DNA of 64,000 nucleotides. It comes from Sipunculus nudus (Eukaryota > Annelida > Sipuncula > Golfingiida > Sipunculidae). Within the stretch, counting starts at the first letter, position 1, and each line of letters starts with the position of its first letter. Shown piece after piece: positions 21,963 to 32,499 of the stretch. The DNA lies in contig CM049318.1 in the NCBI GenBank assembly GCA_026874595.1, positions 56,403,750 through 56,467,749 of the forward strand, in the 5' to 3' direction. The translations under genes and the position numbers were made by a program. The notes under the pieces were generated by a model. The model was not told the DNA's origin. It did not search any database and saw only the letters and a program-made list of their open reading frames with translations.

Positions 21963-23884
21963 TTAAAGCAAACTGCTTCTTCAGGTCTCTGGGGTGAACG
22001 ACTGTAACTTGGTGACCTAGATCTTGACCTTGATGGTTCCATCAACTTTTGAAGCATAGATTCTAAACGGCTCATCCTTTCATTGACTTGCTGGTTCATT
22101 TTTTCCATTTGTTCATTCATTCTCATCTCAAATCCAGAACTGCCTGTTGATTCACAGAGTCTAGCAGACTCAAAGTTAGGAGCATCCCTAACACTCGTGG
22201 CCCTGACTGAATGGCTGGTCTCCTCCTCCGAGTCTGGATGACTCTGGAAACTTACCCTGCGGACTGGCAGTGATGACTTGCCATAAATTGCCTTATAGTT
22301 GTTAGCAGCATCTTTCACATATTGCACCGCTTTGTGTACCTTTGTTGGGTTTCTGCACATAGCTGTGGCTGCTGCCTTTTTGTCGAGGCAACCTTTCAGG
22401 AAGTACTCGACCGCTAATTGCTCCACAGTGGATTCTTTTGCTCCGGGGAAGCCGTTCATGACTTGAAATAGGACCTTCTGGCCAAACTCCTCTAACGTTT
22501 GTCTTTCCTCCTGTTTCAAATACTGTAACTCCCTACGAACCGTGATGGGCGCCTCACTAATTCCAAAACGCTTGCTTAGCTTGCGGGTCAAGGTTCGGTA
22601 ATCCGAGTCCAGCCTAAGTTCCCTCACATAGTCTAGTGCTTTACCCGAAAGGCAGTCTAGAAGGCGTTCTGCACGTTTACGACTGGACCATCCATACCGT
22701 TCTGCATACCTCCTGAACTGGTAAATAAAGCTGTCCCAGTTGGTGTTCTCGCCGCCAGAGAAGGTTATTAACTTTGGCGCCTTGGGGCTACAAGAGCGAC
22801 CTGTGTGAGCCCTGTGATGACCACCATGTCTCTCCTCTGAGCTATCTGAACTGGAGCTACGATGGCGGTGCTTAGTGTGCTTTCTCTTCAGACATCTGTA
22901 TTCACGATCACTTGAGCTATCTGAGCTCTCTGACGTGCTTGAGTTTCCATGATCCCTCCGCCGTCTTCCAGATTGTTTGCGACTCCTAGGCCTGTGATCC
23001 TCCACAGGGGGATATTCCACATGACGCCTTGGTATTTGCTCCCTCAATTGCACCGACCTTGAGTGTCTCATGGTTTCGTGACTATGTCTCATCTCCCAGG
23101 AAGCTGGTTCCCTGTCTCGAACATGCAGATTGTCCCTGTCTGGTCTCCGTTGCACCTGAGATGGGGGCACATCATAGCTATAATAATATGGTTCTTGATC
23201 ATGACAAGGGCCAGCATCCAGATGTTGGCTTGGGTTGCGGTTTCTTGTTGCTGAGCATCTTGTGACTAATGACGATCTTGACCTCCTATGAGGAGGTTCA
23301 CGATGTGGATATTGGCTGGGGACATCATAGATAGTGAGATGGTTACCCTCCTCGTCTGAGTGGCATGAGTAGCCCATCGTTGAATTAGATGCTGAGCTGA
23401 CTGAGCCCACCTGTCGACGTCGGTTGGGTGCACTTAAAGCCAATATGTCTGATGATGGCATCGTATCGGCTATATCCTGTATGGTGTTTGGGATACTCTC
23501 AGAGCCTTTGGTTTTACCGCTGTTTTTTGTAGCATTTCCCCCAGACACTCCTTGTTTGGGATTGGCTCGTAACAGCTGGCCGATTTTGGGATCACTATGG
23601 ACTATTCCACTTTTTTCCACATTTGCTGGAGCACTGTCTTCCTCTTCCACATCAGAACCTCTTCCTGTATTCGAGAAATGTAGTCTCCCGTCTTGAACAA
23701 GCTTGAGCCATGTTGTAGCCAAGACTCCAGTCACACCTTCTAGATCGTCTGGACCAAAATCTGGGTTTTCATCTCGTAACAGGATGATCTCTTTGGCGGA
23801 GTCTTTAGTAAGTATATCAGGCAGATGTTCGGCCATCTGTCTGGCTGACGCCTTACAAACATCTAACTGCTTTTGACTAGCCAT
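21839..23884 (-). CDS. gag: Gag polyprotein with zinc knuckle
   Basis: 681 residues from a true ATG. The first ~100 residues are acidic and helical. Residues ~190-365 are a long basic, serine/arginine-rich, probably disordered region. A retrotransposon gag (capsid) domain starts near 368 with APKLITFSGGENTNWDSF and continues through RLLDCLSGKALDYV and LTRKLSKRFG. A methionine/glutamine-rich coiled coil (EQMEKMNQQVNERMSRLESM) follows, then an SR tract and one CCHC knuckle (CFKCHQKGHFRKDC) near the C-terminus. The long N-terminal extension before the capsid is unusual in size. It forms the particle and binds element RNA. The frame ends at 21839 and overlaps pol, which is one base back (-1). An acceptor-like TTATTGTTATAG lies just before the ATG, so the leader may be partly spliced out (speculative). 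Confidence 0.95.
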   Translation of the reverse strand: MASQKQLDVCKASARQMAEHLPDILTKDSAKEIILLRDENPDFGPDDLEGVTGVLATTWLKLVQDGRLHFSNTGRGSDVEEEDSAPANVEKSGIVHSDPKIGQLLRANPKQGVSGGNATKNSGKTKGSESIPNTIQDIADTMPSSDILALSAPNRRRQVGSVSSASNSTMGYSCHSDEEGNHLTIYDVPSQYPHREPPHRRSRSSLVTRCSATRNRNPSQHLDAGPCHDQEPYYYSYDVPPSQVQRRPDRDNLHVRDREPASWEMRHSHETMRHSRSVQLREQIPRRHVEYPPVEDHRPRSRKQSGRRRRDHGNSSTSESSDSSSDREYRCLKRKHTKHRHRSSSSDSSEERHGGHHRAHTGRSCSPKAPKLITFSGGENTNWDSFIYQFRRYAERYGWSSRKRAERLLDCLSGKALDYVRELRLDSDYRTLTRKLSKRFGISEAPITVRRELQYLKQEERQTLEEFGQKVLFQVMNGFPGAKESTVEQLAVEYFLKGCLDKKAAATAMCRNPTKVHKAVQYVKDAANNYKAIYGKSSLPVRRVSFQSHPDSEEETSHSVRATSVRDAPNFESARLCESTGSSGFEMRMNEQMEKMNQQVNERMSRLESMLQKLMEPSRSRSRSPSYSRSPQRPEEAVCFKCHQKGHFRKDCLSKSQTSQETAQGLNAKGLGPLAKTQPDS
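21848..21890 (-). promoter_or_regulatory. -1 programmed ribosomal frameshift signal
   Basis: On the minus strand the heptamer T TTA AAT (21890-21884) sits in the gag frame as X XXY YYZ. A 6-nt spacer (GCCAAA) follows, then a stem with arms GGGTTGGGTC (21877-21868) and GACTCAACCC (21857-21848): 10 pairs including one G-U, closing a 10-nt loop. The gag stop lies 7 nt beyond the stem. Slipping back one base moves ribosomes exactly into the pol frame, which is open there. Frame, heptamer, spacing and stem all fit the known pattern. Confidence 0.9.
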
Positions 23885-24886
23885 TCTATAACAATAAGTG
23901 AATACAACAGGCTAAAGCAATCACTCCTGCTTCCTTCCTTCACTCACCCCACTAATTTTTTAATGCAAGGTGAAGAAAGTAAACAAAGAGCAGGGCTTAC
24001 TCGAAACTGTAAATAACTGATTTAATAAGCCAAATATGAAACTGAAATTATATAAGGTTAGTAGCTTAGTGAGCTGGGACAGGTGAAGTTTTCAGCTGTA
24101 CCAACTGTTCACGCATATATGTGACATATAAAAAAGATATGTAACTGATAAGCTTAAGCACCAAGCCATATAAACAACGAGATTATATACGGTAATGACA
24201 TGAGCACAGTATAGATGTAACAGACAGAGATGACTTAGAAATAAACAAATAAATGCAGGCTCCAAGTTTAATGAAAGAGAAAACTTTTGCACAAAACTGC
24301 AAAAAGCTAATATACTGAAGGGTTAAGGTGATTAGTCTATTAGACAAAATGACTTCAGGTGAGCCCTATGTATTAGAGACTTCCAAAAAAATTAGTGCCA
24401 AACTAAGTGACCTGCAAGAATAAGTCACTGAAAAGGCTAAGGGGCACAATAAATAAATCAGTATGTTTGAGTATGGCTCAGTGAGCAGCTCACTGACAGC
24501 TAGGGGATCTTTAATGTACTACAAAGACACTGCAAGCTTTGGGAGCTTACAGAAAATAAAGTCAATAGAAATGTGCTTAGTTATCAAGGTAGTACGCCAA
24601 TCACTTAAAGTTACAGCAACTTGCAACCCTCAATGATAAGTGTATTAAGTTTATAACTGAAAGTAATGAAACTGGCAGGGAAATACCTTGATGCTTAAGT
24701 CATGAGACAATGCTGTACTATTATAATATTAATGTAACTTGATTTTCTGGATTAGTTGTGACAAGGTGTGGTGTAGCAAGGGAACAGTAATAAACACAGC
24801 TTAAATATGGACTATTAGCTGCACAGACTCACTAGTTGAAAGTCTGAGCAACTCGCTTAAATATATAGCACTTACAAGTGTAGCTA

Positions 24887-25579
24887 CTTACAGTGAGATC
24901 TGGTCACTGTAAGTAAATGGCAGTGAATCGACCACTGACAGTGAATGTGTATTGCAGTAAAGTATCTTAACTGCAAGTATATGTCAGTGCAAATATCACT
25001 GACAGTGAAAGCCAAGCAGTGAATTATTTTCACTGCAAGTATATGTCAGTGCAAATATCACTGACAATGAAAGCCAAATGCAGTGAATTATTTTCACTGC
25101 AAGTATATGTCAGTGCAAATATCACTGACAGTGAAAGCCAAATGCAGTGAATGATTTTCACTGCAAGTATATGTCAGTGCAAATATCACTGACAGTGAAA
25201 GCCAAATGCAGTGAATGATTTTCACTGCAAGTATATGTCAGTGCAAATATCACTGACAGTGAAAGCCAAATGCAGTGAATGATTTTCACTGCAAGTGTAT
25301 GCCAGTGCAAATATCACTGACAGTAAAAGCCAAATGCAGTGAATGATTTTCACTGCAAGTTTATGTCAGTGCAAATATCACTGACAATGAAAGCCAAATG
25401 CAGTGAATGATTTTCACTGCAAGTATATGTCAGTGCAGATATCACTGACAATGAAAGCCAAATGCAGTAAATGATTTTGTCACTGCAAGTATTATGTCAG
25501 TGTAAATATCACTGACAGTATGAACAAACTGCAAATTGGTTCAATGAAATTTTCGGTGTCAGTGACAAGCTGTCACTGA
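24887..25579. repeat. Array of ~17 short hairpins built from 64-bp tandem units
   Basis: Each 64-bp unit contains two perfect inverted repeats. Hairpin A is GCAGTGAA-TGATT-TTCACTGC (8-bp stem) and hairpin B is GTCAGTG-CAAATAT-CACTGAC (7-bp stem), separated by 8-nt and 14-nt linkers. Hairpin B starts at 24983, 25045, 25109, 25173, 25237, 25301, 25365, 25429 and 25496; most spacings are exactly 64. The array is bracketed by a perfect 10-bp hairpin at 24887-24913 and a 9-bp hairpin with a 3-nt loop at 25559-25579, both using the same CAGTGA/TCACTG core. The stems can form in RNA or single-stranded DNA. Confidence 0.93.
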
Positions 25580-26045
25580 ATGCAAAAAAAAAAAACTTGT
25601 TTTTCAGCAGATGTCCTGGCAGAATACTGGCTATTAGCAAGATAATAGGTAGATTTGACAAAAGAGGGCGTAATTTTAATAAAATAATTAAATTTTGCTT
25701 AAGAAGTGAATTTTGAAACTATTTAAATTGTTGACAACAGGTAGGTTTGGTCCCAGAAAGACCGATCATTCATTCACGTGTGTCGCTCCCTCTGATCACG
25801 TGATCAACAGGCAATCTGTTTACTTCAGGCCTAACAAGGCACGGCAATAAATTTAAAAGAAATACTGAGTGGCCGAAAGAAAGGTTACATCAAAATATTG
25901 TGTGAAGAAGGTATAGGTCACTTGGACATATAATTCTGCCTGTACAACGGCTGCAGAACGGGGTTGCATGCACAGCTGAAAACGCAACCAATACGTTGCG
26001 GACAAGGCGGGCGACAATCGAGGTATTGTCGGGGGGCCCGCTTCA

Positions 26046-26068
26046 ATTTTGTCAAAATTTGACAAAAT
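26046..26068. repeat. Near-perfect palindrome beside the primer-binding site
   Basis: ATTTTGTCAAA and TTTGACAAAAT are exact complements around a single central A (11-bp arms). It lies 4 bp from the primer site, where retroelements often hold RNA dimerisation or packaging structures (inference). Confidence 0.75.
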
Positions 26069-26072
26069 ATTT

Positions 26073-26085
26073 ATCTTCGTCGCCA
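26073..26085 (-). promoter_or_regulatory. Primer-binding site, tRNA-Ser-like
   Basis: Two bases after the 5' LTR the minus strand reads TGGCGACGAAGAT. It begins with the TGG that pairs with a tRNA CCA end. It matches the complement of the metazoan tRNA-Ser(GCT) 3' end as I recall it, with one difference. The position is firm; the tRNA identity is from memory. Confidence 0.8.
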
Positions 26086-26087
26086 AA

Positions 26088-26323
26088 TGTAAACTTCAGC
26101 GTGAAGCTCACACCAAAATGAAGGTGACAACTCACCCTCAGTCACGTGTCACCAGGTCAGTAGCTTGAAATCCGTCGTTAAAGACTTGACCGCACTTGGC
26201 TAGCGTACTGACTCAGAAACTCGGCAGGTGACCTCCCCTTTTCGCGGTTTCCATCCCGGCCCTTGGTAAGGTCGCTGGCAGGTCGGCCTGGCTGCACTTC
26301 GGCGCGAGTGCATTCCTCTTACA
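26088..26323 (-). repeat. 5' LTR of the retrotransposon
   Basis: Identical by eye over 236 bp to 15192-15427. Lack of divergence means insertion was recent relative to the substitution rate, unless gene conversion has equalised the copies. Confidence 0.97.
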
Positions 26324-26473
26324 ATACATAATGCAAGTGAAGGCTGTACTACTAGGTGGGCTAGATGTAAACAACACTTGACATGGTGCATGAAAACTTG
26401 AATAAAAGCTACTCTTTTCAATCAATTCCTTTGAAATTTCAGATTGTAAAAGATTAAATCGTTATGTATATGT

Positions 26474-27600
26474 GCTGTGAAAATAAAATCAACAGTGCTT
26501 ACAGGGAAAAAACGTGCCATTGCCAAAGTTGGACAAAATTTAAGGTATTGATTTTTTATTTATGCTAATAACTGTAACAATTTGCAAAATTGATATAATT
26601 TTGGGTAAACAATTAAATATTGATTAAATAAAGTTATGTTTCTGAAAATAAGTCTCTAGCTTCAGCAATTCTCATCTTAGGTGAGTATATATATTTCTTG
26701 ATTTTTTAAAAAGTGCATTATGTTTGGGTCCATAACTTAAAAAATCACGCAATACTGACATCATTTCTGGCATGTGCATAGCGAATGTATAGAAAAATAT
26801 GTATATTATATATGATCAAAGTCAGATCAGTGGTTTTGGTATTAGGCAGTCTTAAAGTGTAACAATGGGTTTTTAATGGAAAAATGAAGTTTTTCGTTAA
26901 TATCTCGAAGAAATTAAGTCCTAGTGACCAAGTTCTTGGCATGGTAGGGGATTTTGGAGACATCTAACTGTATCCCAAATTTAAGGAACTTAGAGCTGAA
27001 GCTGGGGAGCTAAAATCTATAGTTTCTGATCAACTGGTTTCAAATTTTTGGTGTTAACAGTTGAAATGCTAACAAAAACATGCTTTGAAAATTAAATCCA
27101 CAGCAGTTACAGGAAAAAAACGTGTCATGGTCAAATTTGGGCAAAATTTAAGGTACCAATTTATTATTTTTGCTTATATTTTAAAAAATTTAAAAGATTT
27201 TGATCTAATTTGGGTATACAATTTAATTTTGATTAATAAAAGTAATATTACTGGAAAGAAAGTGCTTAGCTTTAACAAGTTTTGTGTTAAGTGATCAAAT
27301 TTCTTTCCTGACTATTTACAAAATGCATTATGTTTGGGCCCATAACTTTTTTAAATTATATAATACAGACCTAATTTCTGGCATGTACATAGGAACTATA
27401 TAGAGGATTATTTATGGTAAATATGAAAAAAAAAAACAAATGAGTGGTTTTGATATTAGGCAGTCCTGAAGTGTGAAAATAGGTTTTTAATAAAAAATTG
27501 AGGTTTTTTTTTAATTTCTCAAAGGAACGAAGTCGCAAAGACTCAGTTTTCGGCTTGGTAGATGATCTTGGGGACATCTAACATCATGCCAAATTTGGAT
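26474..27600. repeat. Tandem duplication, two ~608-bp units
   Basis: 26474-27000 and 27082-27600 align along their length. Shared blocks include GTGCATTATGTTTGGG/AATGCATTATGTTTGGG, GTGGTTTTGRTATTAGGCAG and GGGGACATCTAAC. Divergence is considerable, with many indels. Similar minus-strand short frames in both units reflect the duplication, not a gene. Confidence 0.85.
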
Positions 27601-27720
27601 TCCTAGGTCTTACGGTTTTAAAACGTGCCACATCTACGGACGGGCGGACGGACAGACGGACAGACGACGGACAATGGACCACGACTAAAGCTTAGATGAC
27701 TTATAGTCAGCTGAGCTAAA
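27601..27720. repeat. GACGGAC-rich tail ending GCTGAGCTAAAAA
   Basis: (GACGGACA)-type repeats at about 27640-27672 are followed by a TCAGCTGAGCTAAAAAC terminus. Related tails occur at 50090-50167 and, reversed, at 52825-52860 and 61130-61175, so this marks the end of a repeat family. Confidence 0.6.
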
Positions 27721-27756
27721 AACGAAAACTCACATATATATAATTATATATATAAC

Positions 27757-27760
27757 TAAC

Positions 27761-27799
<39 letters not shown>
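27757..27799. repeat. (TA)n microsatellite
   Basis: About 43 bp of TA dinucleotides with a further interrupted TA/TG-rich region around it (27735-27845). Confidence 0.95.
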
Positions 27800-27802
<3 letters not shown>

Positions 27803-28062
27803 GGTAGGGATGTGTGTGTAAGGGTGAAGGTGTGTGTGTGTGCAGATAAGGCAATATGAGGGTGTTGGTTTCATCACTCCAGAGTTCAAGCAGAAATGGA
27901 TACGCAAATGCTATATTTTAATCTCGAGTGTAGTAATTAATGGATTATCCGTTCACGTTCACAACAATTAGATTCTTCACATGTTAAGTCAGGGTCTTTT
28001 GTGCACGGAGCCAACGTTGTTACATTTCGTTTGAATTACAGCTCACCGGCCGGGCATCCTAT

Positions 28063-28561
28063 TGTTACATTCTTGCCCTTTAACCTGGACCTCAGTTGGT
28101 CATGCAGGGGCGGGGCATAAACGCCGATTGACAGTGAATATAGAGATGCCCCATAGCCAATCACAGGCAGCTAGGGATTTTGCCTTCTGCCCCTCTGGGA
28201 TAAAACCCCCTGGCCCTGGCAATTCCGGTCTATCTTGGATCATCGAGCAGTGGACCCCTATGCCTGCCCTCTGTGGCAGGCAGAGGGTATATGGCTTCTT
28301 TTTCACCTTGGGGTTGGTTTTACGACAATGTCGGCTACCCAGGTGAAGAGCCACCCACTACCAAAGAGCAGTCCTTTTATCTAGTCTGGTGAGTATCTTT
28401 CTGTTTCATTTATAAGTCTAGATAATAATATGCAGTTCTGATATTTTGAAGGTTCGAGCTTAAATTTTATTCCAGTAAAAAAGTGTTATTTTATCTCTTT
28501 AAATTGTGTGAGTGCATGTTGCCCAAGCCCAATTTCCTCCCAGAATAAATAAGCAGCTACA
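28063..28561 (+). repeat. 5' LTR of the LARD-like element
   Basis: 499 bp, TGTTACATTC to GCAGCTACA. It differs from the 3' copy at about six positions. Its GC-richer first 330 bp (with an open frame on each strand) and AT-rich last part recur in both LTRs; the open frames there are not genes. Confidence 0.93.
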
Positions 28562-28563
28562 TC

Positions 28564-28576
28564 TGGCGAGCGATGC
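28564..28576 (+). promoter_or_regulatory. Primer-binding-site candidate of the LARD-like element
   Basis: TGGCGAGCGATGC starts two bases after the 5' LTR and begins with the required TGG. I cannot name the matching tRNA with confidence. Confidence 0.6.
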
Positions 28577-31500
28577 TTTTTTAAGCTGTTATTAGCGGCT
28601 AGGAGACGAATTCTGGTAAATAAATTGCTTATTTTGAGTTAATTCTGGGTTTTTTTTAGCATCAGTAAATATTTAAGGGGCTTAGGTAGTAACATTCTGC
28701 TAAATAAGCATTCTATTCAAATGGAAACATAGTAACAGCTTTAAAAGTGCGTGGGTTTCATTTCTTAAAAAAAAAAATTCCTTTTATTAATTTGTGCATT
28801 CATTTTGTGAACCAGAATGGGGGCTTTATAAATGTAGGCCCGTCTCTGTTTAAAGAACAATGTGCATTATTTTATTTGGAAAGGCTAGTACTACCTTAGA
28901 CTCCTTTTAATAAACCATTATATTAATTTGCTCTTCTTTGGCTATGACGCGGTGTATACATTATAGACAACTAGTGTATGCTTCAATAATCATCTTCTAA
29001 ATTCAAATTCATTGGTAGGTGTACACTAATTCCACAGTATTGAACCTTTATCTGTACAATTTACAGTAAATACTACGGTTATTGGGAATTTGCATTGTGG
29101 ATAAACCAGTCATATTAGTTTTACATTCTTATAAAATGAGAGCCTTAATATCAATGTATTTCTATTACTTCAGTCGTTAACTGAAATTAAATCCCACAGT
29201 GGTAAACTTGAATTGTGTGTTCCAACTAGGAGGTTATATATAAAATAAAAAGAAAATAAAAAAAGTGTCCTGTAATCATGTATATAAAATATGTGTAACT
29301 AAGATGTAAAAGCAAGAGAAATAAAACGTGCTATGTGTACTATTAGGGGATGTGTAAAAACTGTAACACACATATCCTTATTGCATTGGGCATAAGTGTA
29401 ATCCGCAAATATTTCATGCCCCCATGCAAACAGCCAGGCAACTTGTGCCTGCAATTGTATATATTTCATATTTTACTTATAATGAATGACCTTTTCTTTG
29501 CAAAATTAATGTGTTGATCAGATTTTATGTATATAACAACTTTCAGGACTTGATCTAAATTAGCTGGATTATACTGAAATAAGAGTAACAGCTCAACCTT
29601 TTATTATGCGTAGCTGTCTCTTGAATAAAAGTAACATAGCTTTTATTTTGTACATATGTATAGATGCTGTAGAATGGTACATATTTAAACTGTTATGTTC
29701 TGCATGTACATATTGAATGAATACTACTGAACTGGTAATTGTGAATGTATTTTGATAGAAACATCAGTTACATATCTTATTTTTTCAATCTGGATTGTCA
29801 GTTAAAAATATTTTATAAGCCTGATCTACATTCAAATGTTATTTTAAAACCCGATATTCAGTGATCTTTATGTTTAAACAAAATGGGTTTCTTGTGTAAA
29901 GAAATTTAGCCTACATGCTATTTTTAAAACAAGGCTGTATTTCATTTACCTTAAATAGCGGTTTCAAAAACCTGTGCACATGTAATTCAAAGGAACGACC
30001 GTTTAACCAAATGTAACAAGGGTCACAAGTTATTGCATGATAACAGCTGTGTATCGGTTCTTCCAGTTCTGATAAACCTGGGGTTTAGATTTGGGGTCTA
30101 ATATTAATGGCAAAACCAAAAGGCCATGCCCAAGGGCTATTGCATCACAAAGGGCTGAACACCCATCACCCCCATGCAGGTGTTAGAGTTATCCATCGTC
30201 ACAGGGCTTACCTGTCATCTTATTTATCTCCCTGTTAGGAGTAAAAACAAACCAGACACTGACCCTTAATCCCTGTGCCCCATATGGGGTTATATAACAT
30301 CCCATGAGGCTGATATATCAAACAGACCAGCACAAATTATCTTAACACCACCTGCAGGTACTTGTGTTAAGCGGATTATACACCTGGTCACTATATCATG
30401 TGTAATGTACCTTATACCCAACCTGAAAATTTGTACCTTTAACATGTTTTCATGTGCTGGTAACCCACTTCAAATTATAGTAATAATAAATAAATAAAAC
30501 TAGTAAACTAATTTCACCAATAAAAATAACATTTAAATAAAATATTATTAAATATTTGGACCTATCTTTCTGTTGGTCTCTCTTATATGTCCAACTGATA
30601 CAAGCAGATACTTTTAAGGTTTTTAGCCCTTGCCTTTAGATAATCCTAATAACTTGTTACAATTAATAATGAATTATGATGTTAAAAATATAACAATAAA
30701 ACCAGATTAGTACTTAATAATCTAGATCAATCTTTTAAATAGAAATTTAGTAATTCTCAGGGGATTACCTCTGAGGCATGCTCATATTTTATTTACACTT
30801 TGACTAAATTCATTTGTTGATTTTAGATTTTGTTTTTGTATTTAACTTTAACACAAATGTAGACTATTATCTCAAAGCTATTTAAACTGTTCATAAACAT
30901 TTTATTATTAATAACATTATAATTATAAACTTCTTATTTTAAAAATGAAACTTTTACAAACTTAGTTATTTCCAATTATAGTGGTTAACATTTACAACTC
31001 TGCTTGATTAGACAAAATTCAAAAGTAAATAGTATGGTACTTATAAATTTAATTAACAGGCATTTTATTCTGCCTCACATACTGCTGGACTAGATATGCA
31101 TGAGTATTACTTTGAATTTCTCTGGTGAAATTAACTACCTATAGGCTGGATGTAACATGTCTGACACACCTTGAAGGTTTTTTTATTGGTATCCTATTTG
31201 CCTAGATCTCTGAGTATCTGGCATAGTACCATTTATTCTGCCTCAACCTTGAGAGTTTTACTAGTCGCTTTTTAGGGTTCATATCCCGGCAGAGTATGTG
31301 CTTTTCCTGGTTGAGTTTTTATTTAGTTTGGCATATAAGGGCATAAAATATATACCAGTTGCCTTGGGTGATACCCGGCATGGTTGTCCCTTCTTATGCA
31401 GTGTTTTATTGCTGGCAAAGTTCCCAGTCGCTTTTTAAGGAGAAGTTCTCCGGCATGGAAACAATTTTTGCCTAGTGATTTTGGTGTCTGACATGGCTGC

Positions 31501-32499
31501 ATGTCTGCCTTGTGGGTTTTGCGTATCGCCTAGAGAGTTCTCGATTGTGGCAGGGTACCACCTTTCATCTAGAGTATTTTGTATCTGGTATGGTGGCGCC
31601 ACTTGCATAGGTTGGTACCTGTCATCATATCTAAACCTAGCTATAACATCAACCAGCACAAATTTGTTTCTCTTAAGTATTGGGAGTAATTAAAATATAT
31701 AAGACCAGTGTGCATACTTAACACATCAGTTGCACTGGCATCACTCATTTAGAAGCTTAACTTGTTTAATTAGGTTAATTTCAGTGAAATCCTATCTATA
31801 ATATTAATAGATGAACAACACACCAAAATACTTAATAAGTTGAATAAATACGCAAATAAAATGAATAAATAAGCTGACTTCAAGTTTATGTCCACTCTAT
31901 ATTGCAGTTGAGAGTAATGATATTTAAAATAAATAAAAAAAACACATATACATTGCTGGATTGGCAGAACATTTTTTTTGTAACCAAATTACATATTTCA
32001 CTGCGGATTCGAGTTAAGAAATGTTAATTTAAATCCGAGTACTACAAACTAAGTTAGCTATTACACATAATCTGAATCTAAACAGCTTAATAAAAGAAAT
32101 ACATAATAATAATAATAATCAGATTGATGATATTGTTGATGATAAATTGATGTATAAAAAAAATAAATAAACAGTAAACTGTAAATGCTAGAAACAGATG
32201 AAAGAAAGAATTCTCATTATTCAAATAAACTAATGAAAAGGTACCTAATCCTGATATCAAATTTGAATGTCATATTTATAGATACCTGTAGAAAAATAAA
32301 AAAAAACTCTGATTTAACAAATTATTGGGCTGCACTGCTTACCATTTTCTCTCAGTTAAAGTCATGTATAGGTGTTGTATATTACAGGTAGACTTCCTTT
32401 AACTGATTAAAACTACTGTGCAATTGTTGATTTATCTGGTAATATTATTTGATGTATTACTATGCTTAAGTTCACATGTAAATATATAAGAAGATCTTA

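Larger units (their letters stand above)
23885..26072 (-). other. Retrotransposon 5' leader (~2.2 kb)
   Basis: The leader between primer site and gag has no long open frame. It holds the hairpin array (24887-25579), a perfect 14-bp palindrome TGATCACGTGATCA (25793-25806), a second E-box (25775-25780) and an 11-bp inverted repeat close to the primer site (26046-26068). The E-boxes may act as downstream promoter elements (inference). The part from 23885 to 24886 shows no clear motif. Confidence 0.8.
15192..26323 (-). mobile_element. Complete Ty3/gypsy-type LTR retrotransposon carrying a TatD-like third ORF
   Basis: Two 236-bp direct repeats that appear identical (TGTAAACTTC to CCTCTTACA) bound 11,132 bp. 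The 4-bp sequence ATAC occurs directly outside both ends (15188-15191 and 26324-26327), a target duplication. Reading the minus strand: 5' LTR (26323-26088), primer site, 2.2-kb leader with a hairpin array, gag (23884), pol in the -1 frame, ORF3 (17332-15833), polypurine tract and 3' LTR. The enzyme order protease-RT-RNase H-integrase marks the Ty3/gypsy group, and the tRNA-Ser-like primer site is reminiscent of the Mag-like lineage (inference). Every frame is uninterrupted, which together with identical LTRs suggests a recent and possibly active copy. ORF3 takes the place of an env gene but has no signal peptide or membrane span. Confidence 0.97.

Noticed and set aside
21954-21968. A second TTTAAAT heptamer upstream in the gag/pol overlap
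   Set aside because: It overlaps the zinc-knuckle codons and is not in the X XXY YYZ phase relative to gag, so it cannot give -1 slippage into pol.
24960-25520. CRISPR-like regular repeats
   Set aside because: The spacing is regular but there are no unique spacers; the whole 64-bp unit is repeated, it lies in a retrotransposon leader, and the genome is eukaryotic.
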